DNA from: a virus
DNA: 64,000 bases
Reading direction: 5' to 3' (one strand)
IMG/VR virus record: IMGVR_UViG_3300018080_000001
Span: 62,001 to 126,000 of that record
Part shown: positions 19,195 through 28,438 of the stretch, piece by piece
How the letters are laid out: each line of letters begins with the position of its first letter
How positions within the stretch are numbered: position 1 is the first letter of the stretch
Made by a program: the position numbers and the translations under genes
Notes under the pieces: model-generated
What the model was told of the DNA's origin: nothing
Databases searched by the model: none
The model's input: the letters and a program-made list of their open reading frames with translations, nothing else

Positions 19195-21675
19195 CTATTC
19201 ACCTACTGCCTGAATTTCACCTTTAAGAACTGCGTCCCTAATATCTCCTTGGTCTATCATACTTCGCACGGTAATAGCCTGTACAGGCTGTTGGCTAACA
19301 AGACGTGTACTTTCCGTAGTAGGAACTCTCCTAGCCGGTGAAGGCATCCTCGGCGATTCTTGCACAGTCTGCGCAGCAGGCATACCCATTTCTTCCATGG
19401 CAGGAGTACTGGGTCTTTCTGTTATTTGTTGAAGAGGATAAGGAACCGGAGACATTCTCCCCCCCTCCTCTTCCCTTTGAAAAGACTCTTTTAAACTTTC
19501 TCTTTCCTCTTCTTCTATGATAACACCCTCTTTCCCCGGACCAAATGTATTATTCCACCAATCTGAAGTTTCTTCCATTATAGAATCTAACAGGAATCCG
19601 CGCATTCGTTGCGCTTTTACAGTTGATTCAACGGCTTCTTCCCTGGTCTGACCTAGAACAGCTTGCCTTAAAATAACAGCGGGCTCTCCCGTAAATCCTG
19701 CGCTAGGCCCAATAAAATCTGTCTTCAAAGCTTTTTTAACTGGTGCAACAATATCCTGTAACTTTCCCCCTAATTGAGTTCCTCCTAATTTCTTCGACCC
19801 TTCTGCTATGGTATCCACACCCTTTAGCAATGAATCAAATTGACCTTCCATAGCAGCGCTAATCTTATCCAGCGCTTTATTCCTTTCTTGCGCTGGCATA
19901 AACAAAGCCGAAATAGCAGCTATTAAACCTCGCCAACCTGCGATAGAAGCGCCTAATATACCTGTAAGAATCTCTAATACACCTTCACCAATCTTACTTA
20001 GACCTTCTATAAGCTGTCTCTGAGTTTTTTGCATTTCAGACATTTGCGTTCCTTCTGTCTGAAATACTTTTATCAACTTTTCTCTTTCAGCATTACCTAA
20101 TTCAGAGATTTTACGACCTTTTTCAAACTTAGCCGCTGCATCCGCAATATCCGTTGCCCCTTCATTACTAAAACCTTGTTGCTGTAAATAAAAAATTCTT
20201 TTATTCCTATCCGTACCCACCATTTCAGTAGATACACTAGAAACAGCCTCAATAGTTTTCTGCAAAAAACCTTCCGCTTTTCCCGCTGCAACCCTACGAA
20301 AACCTTCTTGAAACTGTTGTAACGTATCATAGATATCTCTACCCGGAGTTACTCTTTGCGCTACAAGTGCTCTGAAACCACCAGACATACCAGAAATACC
20401 CGCAGCAATACCACTCAGACCCCTTGCAGCCCTCTGACCAGCAAATTGCTTAGTAAGACCCATAGCCTCGTAGTGTTCCTGCAACTTACTCATTACACCT
20501 ACGACATCTTCAACATCAATTCCATACTGTGTAAGAGCTTGACTACCCGTCATTACACTGTCAACAAACCTACTAACACCCATTCCGGAGCGTTGGGCTG
20601 CAAACGTTAATCTTGTATATTTATCCGCAGCCTCATCTAATTGATCTCCGTATTCAGCAACTAATTTAATAACATTCTGGGACGAAGCCCCTGTAGCTAC
20701 ACCCCACATTTTATCCAGACCTAAAGTAACTGTCTCCACATTTGAACCAACAATACCTAAACGCTGATCAAATTTTTCCGTTAATTGATCTACTTCAAAT
20801 CCCGCATCTACAAATTGTTTAACTACCCTCTGTACTTCTTTACGCCCGATACCATAATAGTACTGTGCTTTTTCCTGAAAATCAGCAAACCAGCGAACTG
20901 CTTTATTCGTCTCCCTATCAAATATGCTATTGGTGGCAGCTTCAAATACATTAGCCACTTCACCACGTTCCGCTTGCTTTCTAACATCTTCCCGGATACC
21001 AAGAATCATCATCCCGAGAAGAGATCCTATAATACCACCTTTAATACCACCGGGAATACCACGGCCAACTGTGCCGACCATGGCGTCCTTCCCCTTTTCC
21101 AACTCTCCTCGTACTCGACCTGTAATTTCTTTCGTTAAAGCCTTCAACTGGCTTTCTGATTCTTCTACATCTTTTACCGCGTCTTTTGCACTTTTTGCAG
21201 CTCTCTCGGCTTTATCTAACGCCGCATCAGCCGTGGACTGTGCTGCTTCAGCAGCAGCCCCCGCAGTACCAGCATCCATCGCCAATGAACTAGATGGTAA
21301 AATATCGGATAAACGATCCTGAACTGTATCAGCTGTCTGCGCTCCAACACTATCCTTCAAAGTAAAACCGGAAATCTTAGTTATATTAGTAGCAATATCT
21401 TCCGCTTTTTTAGAAAACTCTTCCAAATTGCCAATAGTCAAACCCATGTGACTATTGTGCAAGTCATACATTGAATCCAATAAAGACGTGACATTTATTA
21501 CAGATTCAGATAAACCGTCAATATAACCTTTTAACTCAACTACATCAGTTTTTACACCTTTGGCCATCTCCTGAACAGCTGTACCAAAGTCTGTATAAAC
21601 CTCTTTTACATCCGAGACTTCGTTTATTAGTTCAGATAAATCAAAATTTATCACATATGACTGAGGATCAATCAT
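19195..21675 (-). CDS. First tape measure protein (paralogue without hydrolase domain)
   Basis: 826 residues. The N-terminal 200 residues are helical with an Ala-rich coiled coil (around residues 135-190), then a Gly-rich hydrophobic stretch (about 205-230, GGIIGSLLGMMILGI), then the tape-measure core paralogous to the next gene (GLDKMWGVATG, GMGVSRFV, 'MGLTKQFAGQRAARGL'), a second hydrophobic region (about 560-590) and a Pro/Glu-rich tail. Tape measures set tail length and pass into the cell with DNA. Two consecutive tape-measure-like proteins point to a tandem duplication in which only the downstream copy has a hydrolase. It begins 8 bases inside the end of the chaperone extension. Confidence 0.85.
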   Translation of the reverse strand: MIDPQSYVINFDLSELINEVSDVKEVYTDFGTAVQEMAKGVKTDVVELKGYIDGLSESVINVTSLLDSMYDLHNSHMGLTIGNLEEFSKKAEDIATNITKISGFTLKDSVGAQTADTVQDRLSDILPSSSLAMDAGTAGAAAEAAQSTADAALDKAERAAKSAKDAVKDVEESESQLKALTKEITGRVRGELEKGKDAMVGTVGRGIPGGIKGGIIGSLLGMMILGIREDVRKQAERGEVANVFEAATNSIFDRETNKAVRWFADFQEKAQYYYGIGRKEVQRVVKQFVDAGFEVDQLTEKFDQRLGIVGSNVETVTLGLDKMWGVATGASSQNVIKLVAEYGDQLDEAADKYTRLTFAAQRSGMGVSRFVDSVMTGSQALTQYGIDVEDVVGVMSKLQEHYEAMGLTKQFAGQRAARGLSGIAAGISGMSGGFRALVAQRVTPGRDIYDTLQQFQEGFRRVAAGKAEGFLQKTIEAVSSVSTEMVGTDRNKRIFYLQQQGFSNEGATDIADAAAKFEKGRKISELGNAEREKLIKVFQTEGTQMSEMQKTQRQLIEGLSKIGEGVLEILTGILGASIAGWRGLIAAISALFMPAQERNKALDKISAAMEGQFDSLLKGVDTIAEGSKKLGGTQLGGKLQDIVAPVKKALKTDFIGPSAGFTGEPAVILRQAVLGQTREEAVESTVKAQRMRGFLLDSIMEETSDWWNNTFGPGKEGVIIEEEERESLKESFQREEEGGRMSPVPYPLQQITERPSTPAMEEMGMPAAQTVQESPRMPSPARRVPTTESTRLVSQQPVQAITVRSMIDQGDIRDAVLKGEIQAVGE

Positions 21676-22342
21676 CGATTGTTAACCTACTCCTATTTAT
21701 ATCCTTTTTTTCTTCGTCTTTCTTAAATAAATCCTCTTTATCTATTTCGTTACCATCTTCATCCACATAATCAATTTCATGTTCTCTTATATATTTAGAC
21801 TGGGGTGAATTCCAAATCGCATGTTTCCGCATCTCTTCTGGATCATCAAATAGAATATCCCCGTCATCAAATTCTTCCACGACTTCTAAGTCCTCCAAAG
21901 AATCTATTTCAACGGGTTTAATTTTTGCTTCTTCCTGTGCTTGAAATTCTTGGAATTTCTCCCCTACATCCTTCACCCATTCTCTTCTACCCACTATTAA
22001 AGACAATGGTATAAACTCGTCATCATCAGTCCTTCTCAAAAGACCATCATCGCCTTCAACCGGAACAATATCCAGTCCATAAATATGAAGTAAAGTCTTT
22101 TTCAAAGCCTTCATAAAAAACCGATAATCCTCGTACTTATTTTCCTCCTCAAATCTAGCGCTCTCGTACTCGAATAACCAACGGGTAGAATTCATCCGAT
22201 CCACAGAAGGATCACTTATTAATATGTTCTTCCGGGCTAATACCCTTGATTTTATATGTAATTGATTCCTTATTGTTCTCCAGTAGGGGAAGGATCGGTC
22301 GAATTCGGATTCTCTTCCTTCTCCGAACCTTCCCCTGATGAG
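21668..22342 (-). CDS. Tail chaperone C-terminal extension, read by -1 frameshift (gpGT-like)
   Basis: This frame is open, with no stop, from the slippery site at 22342-22348 down to the TAA/TGA at 21668. Joined to the first 151 codons of the gene at 22270-22794 it would give a product of about 375 residues. The part from 22204 could start alone (GTG at 22202-22204, or ATG at 22193-22195), but there is no good ribosome site, and an open frame that runs back exactly to a canonical -1 site argues for fusion. The extension is acidic (KIKPVEIDSLEDLEVVEEF) and helical, as expected of the T part of gpGT chaperones that bind the tape measure. It overlaps the tape measure start by 8 bases. Confidence 0.75.
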   Translation of the reverse strand, partial: LIRGRFGEGRESEFDRSFPYWRTIRNQLHIKSRVLARKNILISDPSVDRMNSTRWLFEYESARFEEENKYEDYRFFMKALKKTLLHIYGLDIVPVEGDDGLLRRTDDDEFIPLSLIVGRREWVKDVGEKFQEFQAQEEAKIKPVEIDSLEDLEVVEEFDDGDILFDDPEEMRKHAIWNSPQSKYIREHEIDYVDEDGNEIDKEDLFKKDEEKKDINRSRLTIDD

Positions 22343-22794
22343 TTTTTTGCTGCTACTTGCGCCGCATCCCTGCGAGAACTAAGCGCATTATAAAAATCCT
22401 CAAGTTCTTGTACGAACGTAGGCGGACGTTCCGCTAACCATTCCATGAGATGCTCAGCCGCAAAATACTTTTTTGCGTACTTATTTTTAGATTCGTAACT
22501 ACGTCTAGAATCTTCATCCAAATCCAACCACTTTTGATCAAATAATTTATTTTCGACAGATGATCCATCTATCTCCCTGATGGACATAGCCAATGTAGGA
22601 AGACGCAAAGTTCTAGTGGCAGTCGCTACATTCGAAGGATCGATGAACCGAATACTCCAATTAAGTTCCTCTTCGGTAAGTAATCGAATAAGAAACTTAT
22701 GCTGATCCTTTATAAATATGTCCTGAAGTTCCTTGCCATCTAGTTCTTCAGCCAAATCGGTTAACACACGGAGGGGGTCTGTCTCGACGGACAT
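22270..22794 (-). CDS. Tail assembly chaperone (gpG-like)
   Basis: 174 residues: a helical, acidic protein (DLAEELDGKELQDIFIKDQH, then LLTEEELNWSIRFIDPSN) with a disordered Ser/Glu/Asn tail. Its position between tail tube and tape measure, and the -1 frameshift site near its 3' end (codons AAA AAC at 22342-22347), are the diagnostic features of gpG/gpGT-type tail assembly chaperones. These coat the tape measure during tail assembly and are not part of the virion. The unshifted product ends at 22270. The ATG is preceded by GGAG-type purines (GGAGCGAAAGCTC). Confidence 0.78.
   Translation of the reverse strand: MSVETDPLRVLTDLAEELDGKELQDIFIKDQHKFLIRLLTEEELNWSIRFIDPSNVATATRTLRLPTLAMSIREIDGSSVENKLFDQKWLDLDEDSRRSYESKNKYAKKYFAAEHLMEWLAERPPTFVQELEDFYNALSSRRDAAQVAAKNSSGEGSEKEENPNSTDPSPTGEQ
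22342..22348 (-). other. Programmed -1 ribosomal frameshift slippery heptamer
   Basis: On the minus strand the heptamer is A_AAA_AAC, in the zero-frame phase X_XXY_YYZ of the gene at 22270-22794 (zero-frame codons AAA AAC, Lys-Asn). After a -1 slip the frame continues CTC ATC AGG and stays open to 21668. A_AAA_AAC is a standard efficient bacterial -1 site. The location, 72 bases before the zero-frame stop, and the gene pair (tail chaperone before the tape measure) match the known G/GT arrangement. Confidence 0.85.
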
Positions 22795-22851
22795 GAGCTT
22801 TCGCTCCTTTCTCTCGTATACTACGAGGTACTAATTGTAAACTTCCACTCC

Positions 22852-23298
22852 TTAGAAGTAATCTTTTCTCACATAATCAATTGCGGCATTGACCCTAACA
22901 ACTTTATCCCCATCAGCTGGAAGATTTCTTCCAAGAGATGTAAACCAACAACCAGAATACACAATAATAGCGGTAGAACCATCTGGATTTGCCCACGTTT
23001 CTTTAATACTAAGAGGGTTAGTTTGATCCGTTAACATAGTGAGATCAAAATTAATACCCCATGCCTGCTCCATACGTTTATTAAAAAGATCAACTCTATT
23101 AACATTAATAGTAGTTCCTGTGATATTCATAGGAACTCGTTCATAAATCTCACCCGCAGTAGCAGAATTCAATTCATATACTGGTGTAGTTGGTCTGGCT
23201 TCGTTCGGAGCCCAACTTTGTATCAGACCCACAGTTATACCATTAACCCGGATAGTAACTGCATGACTAGATCTAACTGATGTGTTTGGAACTGGCAT
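22852..23298 (-). CDS. Tail tube protein
   Basis: 148 residues, beta-rich, starting SVRSSHAVTIRVNGITVGLI and ending 'GDKVVRVNAAIDYVRKDYF'. Size, strand pattern and position between sheath and tail chaperone are those of contractile-tail tube proteins, which stack as hexamers to form the inner DNA channel. The middle contains SIKETWANPDGSTAIIVYSG followed by CWFTSLGR, as in tube proteins that fold a two-sheet barrel. I judge the call from position and architecture; no exact family match was run. Confidence 0.8.
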   Translation of the reverse strand: MPVPNTSVRSSHAVTIRVNGITVGLIQSWAPNEARPTTPVYELNSATAGEIYERVPMNITGTTINVNRVDLFNKRMEQAWGINFDLTMLTDQTNPLSIKETWANPDGSTAIIVYSGCWFTSLGRNLPADGDKVVRVNAAIDYVRKDYF

Positions 23299-23345
23299 TT
23301 ATCTTACCACCTTTTAATTTGTAGTATCTCCGTTCTCCTGCTCAA

Positions 23346-25805
23346 TTACTCTGAGCTAGAGAAAAACGGGTTGTCAACACTGTACTCACCGAAGAACCTC
23401 TTAGCCGGATACTTCAGGTAATACCAATACTTAAATGTGAATGTCCGTGGATCTGTACTCTGCGCTACCCGAATATCAGTCTGCGGATTAAGCCGTCTAC
23501 TTGTACCATCCGCATTTCTATACGGTCCAATTACTCCGGATTCTATATTCGCTTCAATCCCATTTTTAATCCAGGACTTAATATCACTGACAAAATCAGC
23601 CAAATCATCAGGAACAACGCCGCGAACATTATTATCCAGTAAATTATTAATCGTAGAAGTCAGAACATCATTAGCCGCACTAGATTGAGGTTCCTCAAAA
23701 GATACAACTCCAGCACCCCCAGCCTCAGTAGTAAGGGGGTCCAGCATCACAGCACGACCACCCGTCATTGTAATAACATTCACGCCACTATCAGCGAGAG
23801 TATGTCTCTCAGCATCCAAATATGTTTCAAAGTTCTCAATCTCAAATCCAACAATAGTATCACCCACCATAGCGTCTGAAGGATTATCCAACGAAGCAAA
23901 ATGTGCGGCAACAGCTACGGACAAGTATGATCCATCTACTTCTATGGTAACTTCCCTATCATCCTCTAGAGTAAGAATTCTATCCGCCTCTGTAGGAGCT
24001 TGCAAAATCTGCCTGCCTCTACCGGGAGAGGTGTTACCGGGCTGGAGGGTGACTGTAGACCGATAAACTAAAGTATCGGGAGTATCAGGATCTCCAATAT
24101 CAGAGCCCCTAGCCATCCCGTACCAGCCCCGGCGCGGTTTCTTCTCATAGAGAGAAGACATATCAGAAACATGCTCTTGCAGATATACGGCAGAATCCAA
24201 AGAAGTATCAATAACTATAACCTCAGTAATTGAACTGCTCTGCTCACAAACATCAATTGCAGCTCTAATTTGTGCGGTACTTGGTGTACCAGGAACTGTC
24301 GTATCATCTATCTGTATGAGATAAATAGAAGAAGCATCATTCTCAAATGCAATTTCTCCGGCGATGCAAAGCTTATTCCGTGTATAATTATCAATAGTCA
24401 ACGGAGAAGTATACTCATAAAGCTGCGTTGGATTATAAACCCTATGTGGTTCTGTATAATCTGTAGAAGCTCTCGTATGATCGTAAGTTACATAATAAGT
24501 CGTAGCGAATGCAGGTCTACTACCAGTTCCCAAGGTTTCGTATGGAAGGCTAGAAGCCGGAATACCAAACAGGGTGGTAAAAGCATTGTTAGCCACGGTA
24601 AAAAACTGAACTGAAGAAGAATTCCCCTTAGCCGTAGGGTAATTCTCAAATGGATCAGGAGTCGTAACAGCTAGTGTCGTACCACCCACAACATAAGCAC
24701 AGTGGGAGAACTGAGGGCCATAATTAGTACTGGCATTAAGAGCAAGATTAATGTCTTCCGCCACTTGAGCAGCCGTCTGAGCACCACCAGCAGTTAATGT
24801 AACCGTAAGCTGCGCTCCATCATTAATAGACATCAAAAGAGCATCGTTAGTAGCTAATACAATAGCATAGGGTCCGGCAATACCAGTAAGATTTGCTTCG
24901 GCTGAAGAAGTAGTTACCCAATCAACAGTATTACCTGTTTTTTCATAATCTGAATTCTTTGTATAGGACACAGCACCAGGATACGCACCAACATAGGTAA
25001 TACTACTCAAGGGCGTAGTTGCTGTAGCTGAAGTAAGAGGATCTACAACAGTATCCACTGTAACATAATCAATTGTATATGTAGTACTAGAATTATAAAC
25101 AGCATCCGTAACCCTAACCACAGTAGGTGCCTGATAACCAATAGCAGCGGTAGGAACCCACGCCGCATTAGAGATGGTAGAAGCTGCATCCGCATAAGTA
25201 GCAGCTAAATCCTGATACGATAGAAAAACTTTAACATCCGAGGCAGAAGTTGTAATAGGGGATGTAATCACAAGCGTATCATTTGCTACCGCACCTGTAA
25301 TAGTTGTAGCAACTGCATTATATGCAGTACCATATGCAGGATCAGCAGCAAGAGCCGTGTTAATATCCGTGGCAATAGTTGTAATCGGGGTAGCAGCACC
25401 AGAAGTAAGGGTAATAGTTAATACCTTTTTACCATCCAAAGAAATAGTAAATTTAGTATTAGTTGTAGTGTTAGCAGTAGCACCCGCAACAGCATTACCC
25501 GTAATAGTAGCCGCAACAAAACTCCAATCACCCAAACCCATGGCGTTAGCGTTTGCATATAGAACAGAGTTGTTTCGGCTTCTGTCGCAAGTATTCGTAA
25601 GAGTGGCAGTATGCGGAGAAACGGCGGCCACAGTTAACGTTTCATCGTAAACCTTACCCCTGATTACAGCCTCACTAGTTACTCGGCGTGTACGGGGAGC
25701 TATCGCCACAATAGCCGGTGTTCTTTCAGACGTTACTGAAACAGAACCAGGCTCATTTACCTGTTGTATATAACTACCAGGATCTACATAACCAACAGCT
25801 ACCAT
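23346..25805 (-). CDS. Tail sheath protein
   Basis: 819 residues. It opens with VGYVDPGSYIQQVNEPGSVS, the typical N-terminal arm of sheath proteins, and ends with 'RTFTFKYWYYLKYPAKRFFG', the conserved C-terminal domain and arm that lock neighbouring subunits. 'EPQSSAANDVLTSTINNLLD' and 'RRLNPQTDIRVAQSTD' lie in the conserved core. Two copies of an extra beta module (about residues 123-165 and 325-368, signatures DINTALAADPAYG and DINLALNASTNYG) are inserted between them; this makes the protein longer than minimal sheaths (about 400-500) and they probably project from the tail surface. GGAG stands before the ATG. Confidence 0.9.
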   Translation of the reverse strand: MVAVGYVDPGSYIQQVNEPGSVSVTSERTPAIVAIAPRTRRVTSEAVIRGKVYDETLTVAAVSPHTATLTNTCDRSRNNSVLYANANAMGLGDWSFVAATITGNAVAGATANTTTNTKFTISLDGKKVLTITLTSGAATPITTIATDINTALAADPAYGTAYNAVATTITGAVANDTLVITSPITTSASDVKVFLSYQDLAATYADAASTISNAAWVPTAAIGYQAPTVVRVTDAVYNSSTTYTIDYVTVDTVVDPLTSATATTPLSSITYVGAYPGAVSYTKNSDYEKTGNTVDWVTTSSAEANLTGIAGPYAIVLATNDALLMSINDGAQLTVTLTAGGAQTAAQVAEDINLALNASTNYGPQFSHCAYVVGGTTLAVTTPDPFENYPTAKGNSSSVQFFTVANNAFTTLFGIPASSLPYETLGTGSRPAFATTYYVTYDHTRASTDYTEPHRVYNPTQLYEYTSPLTIDNYTRNKLCIAGEIAFENDASSIYLIQIDDTTVPGTPSTAQIRAAIDVCEQSSSITEVIVIDTSLDSAVYLQEHVSDMSSLYEKKPRRGWYGMARGSDIGDPDTPDTLVYRSTVTLQPGNTSPGRGRQILQAPTEADRILTLEDDREVTIEVDGSYLSVAVAAHFASLDNPSDAMVGDTIVGFEIENFETYLDAERHTLADSGVNVITMTGGRAVMLDPLTTEAGGAGVVSFEEPQSSAANDVLTSTINNLLDNNVRGVVPDDLADFVSDIKSWIKNGIEANIESGVIGPYRNADGTSRRLNPQTDIRVAQSTDPRTFTFKYWYYLKYPAKRFFGEYSVDNPFFSSSE

Positions 25806-25951
25806 GTCTATTTTCTCCTGTTTGATAGGACATTAATAAACTTAAATATATCGAGAGAGTATTTCATACGACTCCGCTTATAAAGCGCCCAAATTCATTT
25901 TATTTTATCTTGTTATTTGTAGGGATTTTTAAAGATATAGAACAGATCGGT
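25806..25951 (-). promoter_or_regulatory. AT-rich leader before the sheath gene (possible promoter)
   Basis: 146 bases without a gene, one of the larger gaps inside the structural operon. It holds an AT-rich stretch and a 13-base hyphenated palindrome at 25875-25887 (CGCTT ATA AAGCG). The sheath is one of the most abundant virion proteins, so an internal promoter or an mRNA processing site is plausible here. I could not identify a convincing -35/-10 pair. Confidence 0.3.
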
Positions 25952-27124
25952 TTATCTAGGTAATTTATTATTATATTTTATCCAGTCCTTACCAAAATAG
26001 TCACCATTAGGAATTTCATTATATAATTCAGGTCTTACGTTATCTCGCTCTAAGAAAACAGGGGGAGTAACTAAATCTCTATCTATATAGTCGGCGGCAA
26101 AAACAGGTATAGATCCTCTTCTAGCATATATATAATCATAAGTTTCTCCACCATATCTTGTAGTATTCAACTCGGCAGACCAGTTAAATTGACTCTGAAA
26201 AATTATATGAAACCATTCCGCAGGGTCTAAGCCTCTTTCTTGGTAGGAGCGTCCTATAAATTGAAATCGTCGCTTTTCCATATAAAAAGTAAAAAAATTA
26301 TATACTAAATCTGCTAACTCTGTTCTTGTATTTAAATCATCAGTGACAATATCCACACTCACAGTCATATCACCACAAGAAACGTATCTATTCTTAGGTG
26401 GATTATCTGTATTCAAATAAGTATCAGAATCGCCTATAACAAAACCCAAAGTATTTAAACAATCTGTATCACCACCAGTTATTTCAATATAATTTGGAGA
26501 AGTTAATCCACAAGGACCACCTGTAGAAATTCTTATCTTATCATCACTCGTAGGCTCTAAATTATAGTATAAAGCTTGTGTCCTGTTAATAGCGCTACAT
26601 AACTCTGCCGTTGTAACTGCTGTCATACTACTAAATAAAGACGCATCAAAAGTTATAGTGGACGTTGTTTCACTATCAGACGCTCCACCAGGCCATGTTT
26701 TGAACTCAAGTGTCCAACCATCTGTTAAATCATATGGACCTTCAATACTACTTATAATAGAAGGCGCGTACTGAACATGAGTTACGAAACTATCCCCTAT
26801 ACCCAGTTTTCTCTCGCGAAGAATGGTAGAAGTTATAGCCACCATCGGAAATTCATCCGGAGTATCTGCATAAGCCATAACTAAATCAACAGAATTTTCT
26901 AAATTGGATTCATTTCCCGTAGCACCAATGGCAAACTTTTGTATATTTGGTGTTTCTGTTATTTTTGTATTGGCATCAGCTACTTTATAATCAAAGAATT
27001 TTTTTAACTCAGAAGCAAAAGCATCTTTAGTCGTTTCTACTAATTGACCAAAACGGGGTGGATCAGTAGAATCATAAGGCTGTGTAGGAACATATTTACG
27101 ATCTGCTAAATTTTCAGTTGACAT
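25952..27124 (-). CDS. Neck/tail-completion structural protein (unknown family)
   Basis: 390 residues. N-terminus is Pro/Thr-rich, then a helix (TTKDAFASELKKFFDYKV) and a beta-rich remainder. The centre has a region, 'TAVTTAELCSAINRTQALYY' followed by DDKIRISTGG, that resembles the DINxAL beta module of the sheath and baseplate proteins, and a later segment 'DVAELVYNFF'-like helix (TELADLVYNFFTFYMEKRRF) as seen in tail-terminator or neck proteins. Position directly before the sheath gene fits a head-tail joining or tail-terminator role. It ends ~50 bases before the leader of the sheath. Confidence 0.5.
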   Translation of the reverse strand: MSTENLADRKYVPTQPYDSTDPPRFGQLVETTKDAFASELKKFFDYKVADANTKITETPNIQKFAIGATGNESNLENSVDLVMAYADTPDEFPMVAITSTILRERKLGIGDSFVTHVQYAPSIISSIEGPYDLTDGWTLEFKTWPGGASDSETTSTITFDASLFSSMTAVTTAELCSAINRTQALYYNLEPTSDDKIRISTGGPCGLTSPNYIEITGGDTDCLNTLGFVIGDSDTYLNTDNPPKNRYVSCGDMTVSVDIVTDDLNTRTELADLVYNFFTFYMEKRRFQFIGRSYQERGLDPAEWFHIIFQSQFNWSAELNTTRYGGETYDYIYARRGSIPVFAADYIDRDLVTPPVFLERDNVRPELYNEIPNGDYFGKDWIKYNNKLPR

Positions 27125-27127
27125 CTA

Positions 27128-27574
27128 TTAATCTTCCTCAGTTTCACCCAATGCTTTTAAACCTTCTTCTTCCATTTTTTTAAGTCTAGTATAATAATCG
27201 GGTATCTCATTTAAATGATCCAAGGAGATGCGTCGAGAAGTTTCCATATCATCTGTATGCTCGTATTCAACTTCTACCCCCATTGCTAACTCTTTAGGAT
27301 CTACTTCATCTAGCCCAATACCAACTTCATTAGCCCGTCCTGTAGTCAAAAAAATAACATATAATGTAGCCAATTCATAAATGTACTGTTCTATTTTGTC
27401 TACATCATACCCTTCTTCTTCACACCAATCGTGTACCTGATCATCCGTAGGATTAGGGTTATCTTTAATAAATTCTATAATATCTCCGCGTACTTTATCA
27501 TCAGATTTTTGCTGACCATAAAGAGATTTATAAATACGATGAAAACCTTGGTCCCTAATAGTTTTCATTACCAT
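27128..27574 (-). CDS. DUF5661-like small protein with N-terminal basic tag
   Basis: 148 residues. The C-terminal half (DEVDPKELAMGVEVEYEHTD, then SLDHLNEIPDYYTRLKKMEE) matches the pattern of the DUF5661-type family, common in phages and of unknown function. The N-terminus (KTIRDQGFHRIYKSLYGQQ) is a variant of the shared tag ISDxGxxRIAK...Q seen on several neighbours. The helical middle has an acidic helix-turn-helix-like stretch (PNPTDDQVHDWCEEEGYDVD). The start could be the first ATG (27572-27574) or the ATG two codons later. Confidence 0.6.
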   Translation of the reverse strand: MVMKTIRDQGFHRIYKSLYGQQKSDDKVRGDIIEFIKDNPNPTDDQVHDWCEEEGYDVDKIEQYIYELATLYVIFLTTGRANEVGIGLDEVDPKELAMGVEVEYEHTDDMETSRRISLDHLNEIPDYYTRLKKMEEEGLKALGETEED

Positions 27575-27586
27575 TATACTCCACCA

Positions 27587-28039
27587 TCACGTTTGATAAA
27601 TTTCATCGTCATCAATAAATAAATCAACTGTACCAAATTTATCAGCAGCCGCACTCAAAGCATCTCCAAAATCACCCCAATCACCATCCCAAAAACCCGC
27701 TCCATGCCCATTTCTAGTTAACCAAAAATCGTGTCCTGCTCTAGCTTCATCATTTCCCGTAACTTCATATGCTTGAGAAAGGAGTTCCTCATTTTCCAAC
27801 TGAAATTTAGAACAATCTTCTCGCATCTTATCAATAGTTTCACGATTTATATCATCTATACTATAATTTTCATCCAAAGGAACACCACCACTTGGATCAG
27901 ACTCATCATTTGTCGACCACAAGGCTGTTTCCATATATTGTTGAGTAAACTCATCAATTTCCGGAATAACATAACCTTGTGCTACCTTAAGAACTCTATT
28001 AATTCTACCCATACCTGCATCTGAAATACCGCGTTTCAT
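27587..28039 (-). CDS. Small phage protein with ISD tag and GHGAGFWDGDWG domain
   Basis: 150 residues. The N-terminus KRGISDAGMGRINRVLKVAQ is the tag described in the findings. The remainder has the block FQLENEELLSQAYEVTGNDE, then HDFWLTRNGHGAGFWDGDWG and DKFGTVDLFI, a family that I have met in phages and mobile elements without a known function. It is tightly packed between two other small genes (1 base to the next) and preceded by GGAATGAA-like purines. Tag plus unrelated folded domain suggests a delivered or packaged protein. Confidence 0.6.
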   Translation of the reverse strand: MKRGISDAGMGRINRVLKVAQGYVIPEIDEFTQQYMETALWSTNDESDPSGGVPLDENYSIDDINRETIDKMREDCSKFQLENEELLSQAYEVTGNDEARAGHDFWLTRNGHGAGFWDGDWGDFGDALSAAADKFGTVDLFIDDDEIYQT

Positions 28040-28040
28040 T

Positions 28041-28427
28041 TCATTCCTCCAATCTCTTTAGCATCTGCGATAATGCATCTTGTTTATCATAAGGCCACAC
28101 CCAAACTAAGTTATTATCCGCATCCAAAGTACTAAAATTAATATCAAAATAATCTAAGCCCATTTCCAATAGCTGTCCGGCCCTCATTGGCTCTACAACA
28201 ATATCCCTTTGCAATCTTGATCTCAAATCTTCTGCCGTATCCGAATCAGGAACAAAGTATACTTCTCTTTCCCCATTAGGACCTGTTACTATGACTGAAA
28301 AACCTTCAGTATCTTCTATACTACCCGCAGATTCTTCCGATAATGATTGACCTTTTACAATTTTAGCCAACCTTTTAAAATCATTGGAAAATGCTTCCCC
28401 GAAACTTGTGTTCACGCTTCTCCCCAT
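28041..28427 (-). CDS. Small connector-region protein, variant tag
   Basis: 128 residues from the ATG at 28425-28427, which has GGAAG five bases upstream. The longer frame to 28535 would overlap the upstream gene by 97 bases and starts with an unlikely basic, Cys-containing extension, so I chose the internal ATG. Residues 13-25 (SNDFKRLAKIVKGQ) look like the tag of neighbouring proteins. The rest is beta-rich: GFSVIVTGPNGEREVYFVPD, then a helix TAEDLRSRLQRDI and a W-rich end (NNLVWVWPYDKQDALSQMLK). No family recognised. Confidence 0.6.
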   Translation of the reverse strand: MGRSVNTSFGEAFSNDFKRLAKIVKGQSLSEESAGSIEDTEGFSVIVTGPNGEREVYFVPDSDTAEDLRSRLQRDIVVEPMRAGQLLEMGLDYFDINFSTLDADNNLVWVWPYDKQDALSQMLKRLEE

Positions 28428-28438
28428 TTTTCTTCCTT

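Noticed and set aside
21668-22204. Independent gene starting at GTG 22204
   Set aside because: The frame is open back to an in-phase A_AAA_AAC site in the previous gene; no ribosome site at the GTG. Treated as a frameshift extension.
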